A stretch of 64,000 nucleotides of DNA from Roseibium sp. (GTDB taxonomy: Bacteria; Pseudomonadota; Alphaproteobacteria; Rhizobiales; Stappiaceae). The notes below the pieces were generated by a model, which saw nothing but the letters and a program-made list of their open reading frames with translations, did not search any database and was not told the DNA's origin. The stretch lies in assembly GCA_017643215.1 (NCBI GenBank), contig JAEPNV010000004.1:1-64000 (forward strand), written 5' to 3'. The position numbers were made by a program, and so were the translations under genes. Every line of letters begins with the position of its first letter. Positions within the stretch are counted from its first letter, which is position 1. This document shows, one piece after another, positions 53,162 to 63,259 of this stretch.

Positions 53162-55255
53162 TCAGGCCTCTTTGCTGCGGTCCGCGAAGGTCGAGCCATC
53201 CCGGGCCATCTCCGCCAGGCTTTGCGGGACCTTCCAGAAATAGCTGTCCGCTTTGGCGTAATTCTCGATCCGGCGTACCAGTTCGGCGGCGCCGATCGCA
53301 TCGGCCGTGTGCATCGGTCCGCCGCGAAACCGCGGGAAGCCGTAGCCGAACAGATAGACCGCGTCGATATCGATAGGACGCAGCGCGATGCCGTCTTCCA
53401 GAACGGTGGCCGCTTCCATGATGATCGCGGTCATGATGACGCTGGTGATATCGTCCTCCGAAAAAACCCTCGGGGCGATCCCGGCTTTGGTCCGTTCGTC
53501 CGCGATGATCGCCAGGGCTTCCGGATTTGGTGACGGGCCATCCGCGCCGTACACATAATAGCCCCTACCGGCCTTCCGGCCGAACCAGCCTTGCTCGCAG
53601 ATCCGGTCCGCGATCGGGATATAGCGCTCCTCTGGCGCGCGGGTTGCGGCCAGCCGCTTGCGGCTGGCCCAGGCAATATCGAGCCCCGCCAGATCCGCGA
53701 CCATGAACGGTCCCATGGCAAATCCATAGTTGGTCAGGGCCGTGTCGATTTCCTGCGGGCTTGCACCGTCCATCATCAGATATTCGGCCGTCTTTTTATA
53801 GGTCGACAGGATGCGGTTGCCGATGAATCCGTCGCACACACCGGCGCGCACTGCGATCTTCTTGAGGCGCTTGCCAAGGGCAAATCCGGTCGCGACCACA
53901 TCGGCGGCGGTCTTGTCGGCGACGACCACCTCCAAGAGTTTCATCACGTGGGCCGGTGAAAAGAAATGAAGCCCGACGACATCTTCAGGACGGCGGGTTT
54001 CAGCGGCGATCTCATTCACATCCAAATAAGAGGTGTTGGTGGCCAGAACCGCGCCCTCTTTGCAGATATCGTCCAGTTGCCGGAACACCTGCCGCTTGAC
54101 ATTCATATCCTCAAAGACGGCCTCGATCACCAGATCGGCTTCAGCGAAATCCTGGTAGTCGGTCGTCGTACTCAGGTGGTTTGAGAGGATTTCGGCGCGC
54201 TGGCCGGAGGTGAGCTTGCCGCGCTTCACCGCGCCGTCCAGGTTGGTCTCGATGGTCGTGCGTCCACGCTCTGCAGCCTCTGTGTTTTGTTCGGCGAGCG
54301 TCACGGTGAGCCCTGAAAGAAGGCAGGCCGTGGCGATGCCCGATCCCATCGTGCCGCCGCCGATGACCCCGACCGCGTTCACAGTCCGCGGCCTGGCGCC
54401 GGCTTCGGGGATTTTGGCGACCGCCCGTTCGGCAAAAAACGCGTTGATCAGACCGGCCCGCTGGGGGCTTTCCATGCATTCTAGGAACAGACGGCGTTCT
54501 TCCGCCAATCCCTCCTCAAGCGGTTTGACGCTGGCCGCGACGGCCTCGACGCATTTGTGCGGCGAAAACAGCAGCGGCTGTTTTTTCCGAAGGGTTTCAG
54601 CAGCGTCCTTCAAGGCGGCCGTGTCGTTGTCGACGGTCAACGTGCCAGTGCGGCGCGTCGGCAACTCGCCTGATAGGACGGCCTGCGCAGATTCCAATGC
54701 CACGTCGCGCGGATCGCCGGCAACGACCTTGTCGACCAATCCATGAGTAAGTGCCTCTTTGGCGCCGATGCGTTTCCCGGTCGTGATGAGGTCCAGTGCT
54801 GTCTTCATGCCGGTCAGGCGCGGGGCGCGCTGGGTCCCGCCGGCACCTGGCAGAATTCCCAAGGTGACTTCTGGAAAGCCGACCGTCAGACCGTCAATCG
54901 CGACGCGCGCATGCGTTGCAAGGGCCACTTCCAATCCGCCGCCCAAGGCGTTGCCATGCAACACCGACAGGACGGGCTTTTGCATCGCTTCGATGCGATT
55001 GCACACATCCGGCAGGCTGGGCGCCTGTGGCGGTTTGCCGAACTCCCGGATGTCGGCCCCGGCGATGAACGTCCGGCCCATCCCGTAAATCGCAATGACT
55101 TCGACAGCGTCGTTGTCCGCGAGCTGGTCCATCGCCTTCACAAGTCCCGCGCGCAGGGCCTGCGAGGCGGCGTTGACGGGCGGATTGTTCAGCCCGACCA
55201 GAGCGACAGGGCCTTCGATCTCAAGGGCAATGACGGGCGGGGACGTCTCGGTCAT
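53162..55255 (-). CDS. Bifunctional enoyl-CoA hydratase / 3-hydroxyacyl-CoA dehydrogenase (FadJ/FadB-like)
   Basis: The 697-residue protein has an N-terminal crotonase domain (about 1-280; FIAGADIREF, HGNALGGGLEVALATH and EVTLGILPGAGGTQR with the catalytic Glu) and a dehydrogenase domain (VGVIGGGTMGSGIA; about 290-690). It hydrates enoyl-CoA and oxidises the 3-hydroxyacyl-CoA. I use ATG at 55255 (MTETSPPV). It heads FadJ-ACAD-ACAD and is divergent from sitA, with 236 bases between. Confidence 0.93.
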   Translation of the reverse strand: MTETSPPVIALEIEGPVALVGLNNPPVNAASQALRAGLVKAMDQLADNDAVEVIAIYGMGRTFIAGADIREFGKPPQAPSLPDVCNRIEAMQKPVLSVLHGNALGGGLEVALATHARVAIDGLTVGFPEVTLGILPGAGGTQRAPRLTGMKTALDLITTGKRIGAKEALTHGLVDKVVAGDPRDVALESAQAVLSGELPTRRTGTLTVDNDTAALKDAAETLRKKQPLLFSPHKCVEAVAASVKPLEEGLAEERRLFLECMESPQRAGLINAFFAERAVAKIPEAGARPRTVNAVGVIGGGTMGSGIATACLLSGLTVTLAEQNTEAAERGRTTIETNLDGAVKRGKLTSGQRAEILSNHLSTTTDYQDFAEADLVIEAVFEDMNVKRQVFRQLDDICKEGAVLATNTSYLDVNEIAAETRRPEDVVGLHFFSPAHVMKLLEVVVADKTAADVVATGFALGKRLKKIAVRAGVCDGFIGNRILSTYKKTAEYLMMDGASPQEIDTALTNYGFAMGPFMVADLAGLDIAWASRKRLAATRAPEERYIPIADRICEQGWFGRKAGRGYYVYGADGPSPNPEALAIIADERTKAGIAPRVFSEDDITSVIMTAIIMEAATVLEDGIALRPIDIDAVYLFGYGFPRFRGGPMHTADAIGAAELVRRIENYAKADSYFWKVPQSLAEMARDGSTFADRSKEA

Positions 55256-55405
55256 ATTGGCTTTCGCTGAATCGAGGTGCATGTGTCGGGGAAAGGGCAT
55301 TTCGAACGAACTGGTGTCAGTCCGGTTGTCCGCGCCGATTGTCCCGGGCATATGCCAGAAGTCAAGGCGTCTTGGCCGGTGAGGCTGTGGGGCGCTATTT
55401 ACAAA

Positions 55406-55420
55406 TGCAAATCATTCGCA
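55406..55420 (+). promoter_or_regulatory. Mur/Fur-type box upstream of sitA
   Basis: TGCAAAT-C-ATTCGCA is a 7-1-7 inverted repeat with one mismatched pair. It resembles the Mn-responsive Mur (Fur-family) site of alphaproteobacteria as I recall it. TTGACT at 55427-55432 follows, so the box covers or flanks the promoter. A weaker TTGC-N9-GCAA lies at 55435-55451. Control by manganese (or iron) is inferred. Confidence 0.6.
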
Positions 55421-55491
55421 ACTGGCTTGACTTTTTGCAATTGCCTCGCAATAACACCTGTCATAGTCTAATGCCCCGTATGGAGTTGTTG

Positions 55492-56394
55492 ATGCCCCGG
55501 ATTTCCACGACCCTTGCCGCTGCAACGGCGCTTCTTTCGTCCATGACGGTCGTTGCCGCGGCCGAAGACCGGATGAAGGTCGTCACCACATTCACCGTTC
55601 TTGCCGACATGGCGCAAAACGTTGCCGGCGACGCGGCGGATGTCGTGTCGATCACCAAACCGGGCGCGGAGATTCACGGTTATGAACCGACCCCCCAGGA
55701 CATCGTGCGCGCCAGCGATGCCGATCTGATCCTGTGGAACGGCATGAATCTGGAGCTCTGGTTCGAACAGTTCTTGTCGAACCTGGGCGATATTCCGTCC
55801 GCCACACTGACCGAAGGCATCAATCCGATCGCGATCGCCTCCGGATCCTATGAGGGCAAACCCAATCCGCATGCCTGGATGGGTCTCGACAACGCTCTGA
55901 TCTACATCGACAACATCGTTGAGGCTTTTGCCGAGCACGATCCGGACAACGCAGCGATCTATGTGAAAAACGCCGCGGCCTATAAGGATCAGCTCCGCGC
56001 GACGCTCGAGCCCTTACGGGAACAGGTGGCGCGGATACCGGAAGCCGAACGCTGGCTGGTCACCTGTGAAGGGGCCTTCAGCTATCTGGCCCGCGATTTC
56101 AACATGAAGGAACTGTACCTCTGGCCCATGAACGCGGATCAAGTGGGCACCCCGCAACAGGTTCGGAGCGTGATCGACGGCGTTCGGGAAAACGAAATCC
56201 CCGTCGTGTTCTGCGAAAGCACGGTTAACACCGCGCCCGCCGAGCAGGTGGCACGGGAAACCGGCGTGGCTTATGGCGGCGTTCTTTATGTGGATTCGCT
56301 CAGCGAGGCGGACGGTCCGGTGCCGACCTATCTTGATCTTTTGAGGGTGACCTCGACCACGGTCGCAAAGGGTCTGACCGCCGGCATCAACTGA
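55492..56394 (+). CDS. sitA: Manganese/iron ABC transporter substrate-binding protein SitA
   Basis: The 300-residue cluster A-I metal-binding protein has a signal peptide (1-23, cut after AAA) and the ZnuA/SitA fold with metal ligands in EIHGYEPTP (His), NPHAWM (His), [14 protein letters not shown] (Glu) and a later Asp (YVDSLSE). It binds Mn(II) or Fe(II) in the periplasm. I chose ATG at 55492 because GGAG lies six bases upstream; in-frame ATGs at 55471 and 55480 are possible. First gene of sitABCD. Confidence 0.93.
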   Translation: MPRISTTLAAATALLSSMTVVAAAEDRMKVVTTFTVLADMAQNVAGDAADVVSITKPGAEIHGYEPTPQDIVRASDADLILWNGMNLELWFEQFLSNLGDIPSATLTEGINPIAIASGSYEGKPNPHAWMGLDNALIYIDNIVEAFAEHDPDNAAIYVKNAAAYKDQLRATLEPLREQVARIPEAERWLVTCEGAFSYLARDFNMKELYLWPMNADQVGTPQQVRSVIDGVRENEIPVVFCESTVNTAPAEQVARETGVAYGGVLYVDSLSEADGPVPTYLDLLRVTSTTVAKGLTAGIN

Positions 56395-56428
56395 CGGCCA
56401 CACGCCGCCGGGCAGAAGAAAAAAATTC

Positions 56429-56462
56429 GGATCTCCGCGGTCAGGATCGCGGAGGTCCGTTT
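56429..56462 (+). other. Hairpin between sitA and sitB
   Basis: GGATCTCCGCG (56429-56439) pairs with CGCGGAGGTCC (56448-56458), followed by GTTTT. It may be a weak terminator or an mRNA-stabilising stem giving more SitA than SitBCD. Confidence 0.6.
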
Positions 56463-56506
56463 TGCCGTGGGAGTTGAAGTGCTCCGCAGCTATTGAAGGA
56501 TCCTTG

Positions 56507-57409
56507 ATGCTCGACGCTGTCTCTGAATTTGAAACTCCGACATCGAAGGATGGTCCGGGCAGCGGAATCCTGGCAATCCGCGTCACCGTGACCTACCGCA
56601 ACGGTCACACGGCATTGCACGATGCGAGTTTTGAAATTCCCCGGGGCACGGTGACCGCGTTGGTCGGGGTGAATGGCGCGGGCAAATCAACGCTTTTCAA
56701 GGCGATCATGGGATTCGTGCCGGCCGCGGCCGGCGACATCCGGCTGCTCGGGCGGTCGGTTAAAGAAGCGCTGCGCGACAACCTGGTTGCCTATGTTCCC
56801 CAGTCGGAGGAAGTCGACTGGGCCTTTCCGGTTCTTGTCGAAGATGTCGTGATGATGGGCCGCTATGGCCATATGGGCTTCTTGCGCCGGCCGAAAGCCG
56901 TTGACCGCGCCGCCGTCGACGAGGCGCTGCGCCGGGTGAACATGCTTGATTATCGCCACCGCCAAATCGGTGAGTTGTCCGGAGGTCAGCGCAAGCGCGT
57001 GTTCCTGGCCCGGGCGCTTGCCCAAAACGGTCAGGTCATCCTGCTCGACGAACCGTTCACCGGCGTCGACGTCAAGACCGAGGAACAGATTGTCGCGCTC
57101 CTCCGGGAATTGCGGGACGAAGGCCGGGTGATGCTGGTCTCCACGCACAATCTCGGCTCCGTTCCCGAATTCTGCGACCGGACGGTCCTCGTGAAAGGCA
57201 CGGTTCTGGCCTATGGGCCGACGGAAACCACATTCACCCGCGCCAATCTGGAACAGGCCTTTGGCGGTGTCCTGCGCCATGTCACGCTCGGCGGCGCGCA
57301 GCTTCACGACGATGCGGACGCGCGTGAAGTGACGATCCTGACCGATGATGAACGTCCGTTTGTACAGTATGGCGAGCAGACCGTGCACAGCGAGGCGGGC
57401 GAGCGATGA
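56507..57409 (+). CDS. sitB: Manganese/iron ABC transporter ATP-binding protein SitB
   Basis: The 300-residue ATPase has Walker [10 protein letters not shown] (about 59-67), Q-loop [10 protein letters not shown] (the VDW version is typical of metal-type importers), signature LSGGQRKR and Walker B VILLDEP. ATG at 56507 follows AAGGA. Its stop overlaps the sitC start (ATGA). Confidence 0.93.
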   Translation: MLDAVSEFETPTSKDGPGSGILAIRVTVTYRNGHTALHDASFEIPRGTVTALVGVNGAGKSTLFKAIMGFVPAAAGDIRLLGRSVKEALRDNLVAYVPQSEEVDWAFPVLVEDVVMMGRYGHMGFLRRPKAVDRAAVDEALRRVNMLDYRHRQIGELSGGQRKRVFLARALAQNGQVILLDEPFTGVDVKTEEQIVALLRELRDEGRVMLVSTHNLGSVPEFCDRTVLVKGTVLAYGPTETTFTRANLEQAFGGVLRHVTLGGAQLHDDADAREVTILTDDERPFVQYGEQTVHSEAGER

Positions 57410-58299
57410 CCTATCTGCTCGAGCCCTTCACTTACGGGTATATGACCAATGCCATGTGGGTGTCGGCCCTCGTTGGCGCGGTCTGTGCCTTCCTGTCCGC
57501 CTATTTGATGCTCAAGGGCTGGTCGCTGATCGGCGACGCCCTGTCCCATTCCGTCGTGCCGGGCGTCGCCGGCGCCTATATCCTCGGACTGCCCTTCGCG
57601 CTGGGCGCCTTTCTGGCGGGCGGGCTGGCGGCCGGCGCGATGCTGTTTCTGTCCGAACGCTCCGGCTTGAAGGTGGACGTCATTATCGGGCTGATCTTCA
57701 CATCGTTTTTTGGGCTTGGCCTCTTCATGGTGTCGGTCAATCCGATGTCGGTCAGCATCCAGACAATCACCATGGGCAACATCCTGGCCATCACGCCGGA
57801 GGACACGCTGCAACTGGCCCTGATCGGGTTTTTCTCGCTGGCCGTCCTGCTGGCGAAATGGAAAGACCTGTTGGTCACGTTTTTTGACGAGAACCACGCG
57901 CGCTCCATTGGCCTGAATCCAGGTCTCCTGAAAGCTATGTTTTTTGTGCTCCTGTCCGCGTCGGTGGTCGCGGCCATGCAGACCGTCGGTGCGTTCCTTG
58001 TTATCGCGATGGTGGTGACGCCCGGCGCGACGGCTTATTTGCTGTGCGACCGGTTTCCGCGGCTGATCCTGACTTCCGTGGCCATCGGGGCCGGAACCAG
58101 CTTTTTCGGCGCCTATGCCAGTTATTTTCTCGACGGTGCGACGGGTGGGATCATCGTCAGCCTGCAGACACTGGTCTTTCTGTTGGCGTTTGTATTCGCC
58201 CCCAAACACGGGCTCCTGGCTGCCAAGCGGAAAGCCGCGGCCGCCTTGCGCGACCGGCCGGGTGCGGTAGAGGTGCCCAGCCTCAAGGAGGCGGGGTGA
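57406..58299 (+). CDS. sitC: Manganese/iron ABC transporter permease SitC
   Basis: The 297-residue permease of the ABC-3 family has about eight membrane helices. It shows [21 protein letters not shown] near the N-terminus and [20 protein letters not shown] near the C-terminus. It pairs with SitD; overlaps are ATGA with sitB and one base with sitD. Confidence 0.93.
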   Translation: MTYLLEPFTYGYMTNAMWVSALVGAVCAFLSAYLMLKGWSLIGDALSHSVVPGVAGAYILGLPFALGAFLAGGLAAGAMLFLSERSGLKVDVIIGLIFTSFFGLGLFMVSVNPMSVSIQTITMGNILAITPEDTLQLALIGFFSLAVLLAKWKDLLVTFFDENHARSIGLNPGLLKAMFFVLLSASVVAAMQTVGAFLVIAMVVTPGATAYLLCDRFPRLILTSVAIGAGTSFFGAYASYFLDGATGGIIVSLQTLVFLLAFVFAPKHGLLAAKRKAAAALRDRPGAVEVPSLKEAG

Positions 58300-59180
58300 T
58301 GGACATCGACACCCTCATGCTGCCGTTCCGTTTCGGCTTTATGCAGAACGCCTTTTTGATCGCACTCATCGTTTCTGTGCCCACCGCCCTTTTGTCCTGC
58401 TATCTGGTGCTGAAGGGCTGGGCGCTGATGGGCGACGCGATCTGTCATGCCGTCCTGCCCGGCATCGTGCTGGCCTACATCTTCGGCTTCCCGCTGATAC
58501 TGGGGGCGTTCGCCGCCGGCATGGGCTGCGCGATCGCGACCGGCTATTTGGCGCACAACAGCCGGGTGAAACAGGACACGGTCATGGGGGTCGTGTTTTC
58601 CGGCATGTTCGCGGTCGGGATCGTGCTTTATGTCTCGATCGACACGGGCGCCCATCTTGATCACATCCTGTTCGGCAACATGCTCGGTGTTGATGCGGGC
58701 GAACTCTGGACCGCCGGACTGATATCTCTCGCCGTCTCGGCCGCCATCGCGTTGAAATGGAAAGACCTTCTGTTGCACAGCTTCGATCCGGCCCAGGCGC
58801 AGGCCTCGGGCCTGCCCGTGGCGGTTCTGCACTACGGATTGCTGGCCGGAATATCCCTGGCGGTGGTCGCGACCCTGTCCGCCGCCGGCCTCATTCTCGC
58901 CATTGGCCTGCTCGTCGCGCCGGGTGCCATCGCGTTTTTGATCGTGCGCAGCTTCGGCAAGATGCTGCTTGTGGCCGTAGCGGTGTGCATGGCGTCCATG
59001 CTCACCGGCACGTATTTGAGCTTTTTCCTCGACAGCGCGCCCGCGCCCACCATCGTCCTCGTCCTGACCGCGGTTTTCATCGTGGCCTTCCTGCGACGGG
59101 TGCTTTTGACGCGGCGGGCAACACGCGGCCCGGGTCCAGCGACGGAACCGGCAACTCTGGAACGCGCGCTGGACGGATAG
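58299..59180 (+). CDS. sitD: Manganese/iron ABC transporter permease SitD
   Basis: The 293-residue second ABC-3 permease has VLKGWALMGDAICHAVLPGIV and AAGLILAIGLLVAPGAIAFLI, paralogous to SitC. It ends sitABCD. The following 169 bases hold a GACGG/CCGTC stem-loop near 59258-59274 without a T run and no gene I can support, before the decayed fragment at 59350. Confidence 0.93.
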   Translation: MDIDTLMLPFRFGFMQNAFLIALIVSVPTALLSCYLVLKGWALMGDAICHAVLPGIVLAYIFGFPLILGAFAAGMGCAIATGYLAHNSRVKQDTVMGVVFSGMFAVGIVLYVSIDTGAHLDHILFGNMLGVDAGELWTAGLISLAVSAAIALKWKDLLLHSFDPAQAQASGLPVAVLHYGLLAGISLAVVATLSAAGLILAIGLLVAPGAIAFLIVRSFGKMLLVAVAVCMASMLTGTYLSFFLDSAPAPTIVLVLTAVFIVAFLRRVLLTRRATRGPGPATEPATLERALDG

Positions 59181-59349
59181 GCCCGACGGCAGGGGGCGCC
59201 AGAGGGCGGGACCTTGTTCTGCGGCCGGTAAATCGAACGCTCTTTCCGGAAGGTGCTTTTCCCGACGGAGCTCCGCCGTCCGGGTGATGGCCGTCCATGC
59301 CTTCTAGCCGCAAGATGCGCGCCGTTGCTTCTGCGACGGGACGAGATCC

Positions 59350-59592
<243 letters not shown>

Positions 59593-61170
59593 TCAGCGTT
59601 TCAGGTCGGCGCGGCGGAACGCGCCCTGGACGATCCGGTCGATGACCATGGCAACGAACAGGATGGCGAAGCCGCCGAGAAGACCCGGTCCCTTGGCCGC
59701 AAATTGCAGCGCCTCGAGAATGACCTGGCCGAGACCGCCGCCACCGATCAGCGATATGATCACCACCATCGACAGGCACATCAAGATGGTCTGGTTGACG
59801 CCCGTCATGATCGACGGCAGCGCCAGTGGAATTTCGACATCGCGCAGGATCTGCCAGTTGGAGGCGCCGAACGCGGACGCCGCTTCCTTGATGGTGTCAG
59901 GCACGCCGCGCACGCCCAGCGCGGTCAAGCGGATCACCGGCGGCATGCCGAAGATGATCGTCGCCAGGATACCGGGCGGATTGCCGGTGCCGAAAAAGGC
60001 GATGATCGGGATCAGATAAACAAACGCGGGCAGCGTTTGCATCAGATCGAGCACCGGCTCCGCGAGCTTGTAAGCGCGCATGGACTTGCCGAACCAGATG
60101 CCGAGCGGAATCCCGATGATCACGCACAACACAACGGCCGCGCCAACCAGCGCCACCGTCTCCATCGCGATTTCCCAATAGCCGAGGAAGGCGATGTAGG
60201 CGAGGGCGGCGGCGGTGAAGATCGCGACCCGCGGACCGGCCGAACGCCAGGCGATGACGCAGATCACGGTCATCACCACCGGCCATGGCGTCCCGATCAA
60301 CGCGAGGGAGACGGTATCAAGGATCGATCTCACCCCGAAGACGATGCCGTCGAACGTTCCGGCTCCGGCCGAGGCGGCCGAATCGATCTGGCCTTCCAGC
60401 CACCGCGCGGTGTTGGTGTAATAGTCGGAATTTGCCGGAAACGCCGTCAGATAGTCCGGGACGTTTTCCACCGTGAACCGGTAAACGGTTAGCGGCATGA
60501 CCGCAACAACCAGAACCGCGCCAAACAGCGTGTTGAGCCGGTTCACGCCGGACGGCACACGCTCAGGTGTGACGCGCCAGTCGGAATACTGTTTTTCGTA
60601 GGCGATATTGCTCCAAATGCCTTGCGCCACGCGCAGGATCAGCAGGAGGATCAGGCCGCTAGCCAGGATCATCAGCGCGTCGGCCGCCGCGGCATCCGCC
60701 GCTTCGCGCGATCGCTCGGCGGCCCGCATCAAGTTGTTGCCAAGCGTTTCGAACCGGGAGGGGTCCTCTCCGGCGGCACGTGCCGCTTCGGCCCTTTCCA
60801 GGAATTGTTGGGCGCGCGTTTCCTGCCGAACGGCCTGCTGAAGGCTTTCAGCGCCCAGCTCCCCCCAGGTGCCACGTCCGATCTGGACCCAGGCGATGAT
60901 TTCCAGGATCAAGAAGCCCCAGAAGAGGCCCCACACGCCGCGCGCGGCCGCCCAAAGCGGGCCAAGCAGCGCCGCGGCCTTGTTGAAGGTGAGCGGAATG
61001 CCGGACGTGTTGTCATGGATCTTGTGAAAGATCCGCTGATAGTAACCCGCATTCTGTTGGACAAAGTTTGCGATCGATGCGTCGAGTTCCGCGCGGTCGA
61101 CCTCGATATCGGCGACCGCGGGCGCGGCCGGACGGGCCGCCACATTCGCATGGAGAACTTCATCTGCCAT
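59593..61170 (-). CDS. proW: Betaine/choline-type ABC transporter permease (ProW-like, extended N-terminus)
   Basis: The 525-residue permease has a BPD_transp_1 core near residues 320-520 (GIPLGIWFGKSM, LPAFVYLIPIIAFFG, EAASAFGASNWQILRDVEIPLALPSIM is the EAA loop). The first ~300 residues add extra helices and an Ala/Arg-rich coiled segment (about 115-160). Length is above E. coli ProW (354). GGAGACCGGA precedes ATG at 61170. It follows the ATPase gene by nine bases. Confidence 0.92.
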   Translation of the reverse strand: MADEVLHANVAARPAAPAVADIEVDRAELDASIANFVQQNAGYYQRIFHKIHDNTSGIPLTFNKAAALLGPLWAAARGVWGLFWGFLILEIIAWVQIGRGTWGELGAESLQQAVRQETRAQQFLERAEAARAAGEDPSRFETLGNNLMRAAERSREAADAAAADALMILASGLILLLILRVAQGIWSNIAYEKQYSDWRVTPERVPSGVNRLNTLFGAVLVVAVMPLTVYRFTVENVPDYLTAFPANSDYYTNTARWLEGQIDSAASAGAGTFDGIVFGVRSILDTVSLALIGTPWPVVMTVICVIAWRSAGPRVAIFTAAALAYIAFLGYWEIAMETVALVGAAVVLCVIIGIPLGIWFGKSMRAYKLAEPVLDLMQTLPAFVYLIPIIAFFGTGNPPGILATIIFGMPPVIRLTALGVRGVPDTIKEAASAFGASNWQILRDVEIPLALPSIMTGVNQTILMCLSMVVIISLIGGGGLGQVILEALQFAAKGPGLLGGFAILFVAMVIDRIVQGAFRRADLKR

Positions 61171-61179
61171 TCCGGTCTC

Positions 61180-62214
61180 CTATTTGCCGCCCTGGATGCC
61201 GCGCAAAAGCGTGGCTTTTGAGATGAGGCCAACGTCGCGGCCGTCATCGGTGACAACAACCGGATGCGCGCTGTCGACGGAAAGATCGATCAGGGCGTCA
61301 AGGTCTGTATCGCCATCGGCGCGCAATGCTCCGTTGAGAGCAGCGACGTCAACGCCGTTGAGCGGCTCCATGATCGTGTGCGCCTTCACCAGTTTCAGGC
61401 GCGAAATGCCCTGAACGAATTCGCGCACATAGTCATCGGCCGGTTTTGTGACGATTTCCTCCGGCGTGCCGATCTGAACGATCACGCCATCCTTCATGAT
61501 CGCGATCCGGTGGCCCATCCGTATGGCCTCATCGAGATCGTGGGTGATGAACAAGGTGGTTTTTTTCAGCTCCGAAACCAGCGCGCTGAACTGGTCCTGG
61601 AGTTGCAGCCGGATGAGCGGATCGAGCGCGGAAAACGGTTCGTCCATCAACAGGATTTCCGGATCGGAGGCGAGTGCGCGCGCAATCCCCACACGCTGCT
61701 GCATGCCGCCGGAAAGCTCCCGGGGCAACCGGTCTTCGTAGCCTTCCAGGTTAACAAGCCCCAGGGTGTGATCGGAGATCGCCCATCGTTTCGATTTGGG
61801 CACGTTCCGGATTTCGAGGGGGTAGGCGACATTGTCGCGGACGGACCGGTGCGGCAGCAACGCCATGTGCTGGAACACCATGCCGATATGGTGCGAGCGC
61901 ATCTGACGAAGCTCTTTCGCGCCCATCGCGCTGACGTCTTGGCCGAGCACCTTGATGGTTCCGGCCGTTGGCTCGATCAGGCGATTGACGTGCCGCACCA
62001 GCGTGGATTTTCCGGAGCCGGACAGGCCCATGATGCAGAAAATCTCGCCGCGCGCGACGGAAAAGCTCGCATCGCGGACCCCGATGACGCTGTCATACTC
62101 TTCCAGGGCTTGTGCTTTTGTCAGTTCGCCGGTGTTCGCGGCCTCGACGGTCTGTTGGGCCTTTTTTCCGAAGACTTTCCAGACGTTGGACAGTTCAACA
62201 ACGGCTTCTGACAT
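61180..62214 (-). CDS. proV: Betaine/choline-type ABC transporter ATP-binding protein (ProV-like)
   Basis: The 344-residue ATPase has Walker A GLSGSGKST, signature LSGGMQQR, Walker B ILLMDEPFSALDP and a C-terminal CBS-like region (ending DDGRDVGLISKATLLRGIQGGK) that in ProV/OpuA-type transporters senses ionic strength or nucleotides. It energises uptake of a compatible solute such as glycine betaine or choline. Confidence 0.93.
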   Translation of the reverse strand: MSEAVVELSNVWKVFGKKAQQTVEAANTGELTKAQALEEYDSVIGVRDASFSVARGEIFCIMGLSGSGKSTLVRHVNRLIEPTAGTIKVLGQDVSAMGAKELRQMRSHHIGMVFQHMALLPHRSVRDNVAYPLEIRNVPKSKRWAISDHTLGLVNLEGYEDRLPRELSGGMQQRVGIARALASDPEILLMDEPFSALDPLIRLQLQDQFSALVSELKKTTLFITHDLDEAIRMGHRIAIMKDGVIVQIGTPEEIVTKPADDYVREFVQGISRLKLVKAHTIMEPLNGVDVAALNGALRADGDTDLDALIDLSVDSAHPVVVTDDGRDVGLISKATLLRGIQGGK

Positions 62215-62296
62215 GGCGTGCTCGCGGCGCGGAAAGGATAAACGGGCGGCGGGAGGCGGGCGGGAACCGGAGATCCGGCGCCCGCCCGGGCCGGCG

Positions 62297-63259
62297 TCAG
62301 TTGGTCAGCCAGCCAAGCACGACCTCTTCATTGGAGGCAACCCAGTCCCGGGCAAAATCGGCCGCATCCACGCCCTGCACGCTGAGCGCGTAGCCCATCT
62401 CGCTCAATGCCTCGGACGGCATTTTATAAGCGTCGAACATGGCGGCGACTTCGGGGAAGTTTTCACGCACGTTCGCCGCATAATGCAGATGCAGTGTTGC
62501 CCCTTTCCAGGCGGTCGAAGCCTGCGATTTTTCCAGCCATGCCGGATCGTCTGTCGGCTGAATGATCGTCCAGGTCGCCGGATCGTGGGCCGGCTCTTCC
62601 AGGATCGTCAGGTCGTAGGCGACGAAGATGAAGTGCGGATCGTAGCAGAAGCCGATCCACGGGTCGTTCGCCGCAACGGCCGTGCCGAGCGCGCCCCAGG
62701 CCACCGAGCCGTCATATTCCTGCAAGTCCATGACCTCGTCATAACCGTAGGACCGGGCGCGAATACGCTCGATCACGGTCGAGGCCCAGCCGGGTGCGCC
62801 GATCCAGACTTCCGGCTTGCCGTTGCCGTCCTTGTCGAAGATCGCCATTTTTTCCGGATTGGTCAGATCCTCGATGCTCTTGATGTCGTATTCCTCGGCG
62901 ACGTAGGTCGGAACACACATGCCCTGCACGGCTTGAACCGGATTGGTGTTCATCACGACCGACTTGTTTTCCCCCACATACCGGTCATGCAGGTTTTGCT
63001 GGTTCGGCATCCAGACTTCCGGATGAAGATGCATCGATCCGGCGTCCATGGCTTCGAAGATGATCGGATTGGTGCCGTTCTGAAGCTCCACCTCAAGGCC
63101 AAAATTGTCTTCAATCACGACCTTCAGGATGTTGGCTGTGGCATTGGCCGCTGGCCAGTTGGGCACGCCGAGAACGAGGTCCGCGGCACTGGCGGTCGAA
63201 ACGGCTGCAAGCGCGCATGCGCTCGTTGCAAGCACCGTTTTGGTTACGGATTTCATCAT
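62297..63259 (-). CDS. proX: Glycine betaine/choline-type ABC transporter substrate-binding protein
   Basis: The 320-residue OpuAC-family protein has a signal peptide (1-26, cut near ASA) and tryptophan-rich ligand segments (VPNWPAANATA, LHPEVWMPNQQ, WIGAPGWAS, GFCYDPHFIF) expected for a quaternary-amine box. I use the first of two ATG codons because it overlaps the racemase stop (ATGA). The exact ligand (betaine, choline, proline betaine, carnitine) is unknown. Confidence 0.92.
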   Translation of the reverse strand: MMKSVTKTVLATSACALAAVSTASAADLVLGVPNWPAANATANILKVVIEDNFGLEVELQNGTNPIIFEAMDAGSMHLHPEVWMPNQQNLHDRYVGENKSVVMNTNPVQAVQGMCVPTYVAEEYDIKSIEDLTNPEKMAIFDKDGNGKPEVWIGAPGWASTVIERIRARSYGYDEVMDLQEYDGSVAWGALGTAVAANDPWIGFCYDPHFIFVAYDLTILEEPAHDPATWTIIQPTDDPAWLEKSQASTAWKGATLHLHYAANVRENFPEVAAMFDAYKMPSEALSEMGYALSVQGVDAADFARDWVASNEEVVLGWLTN

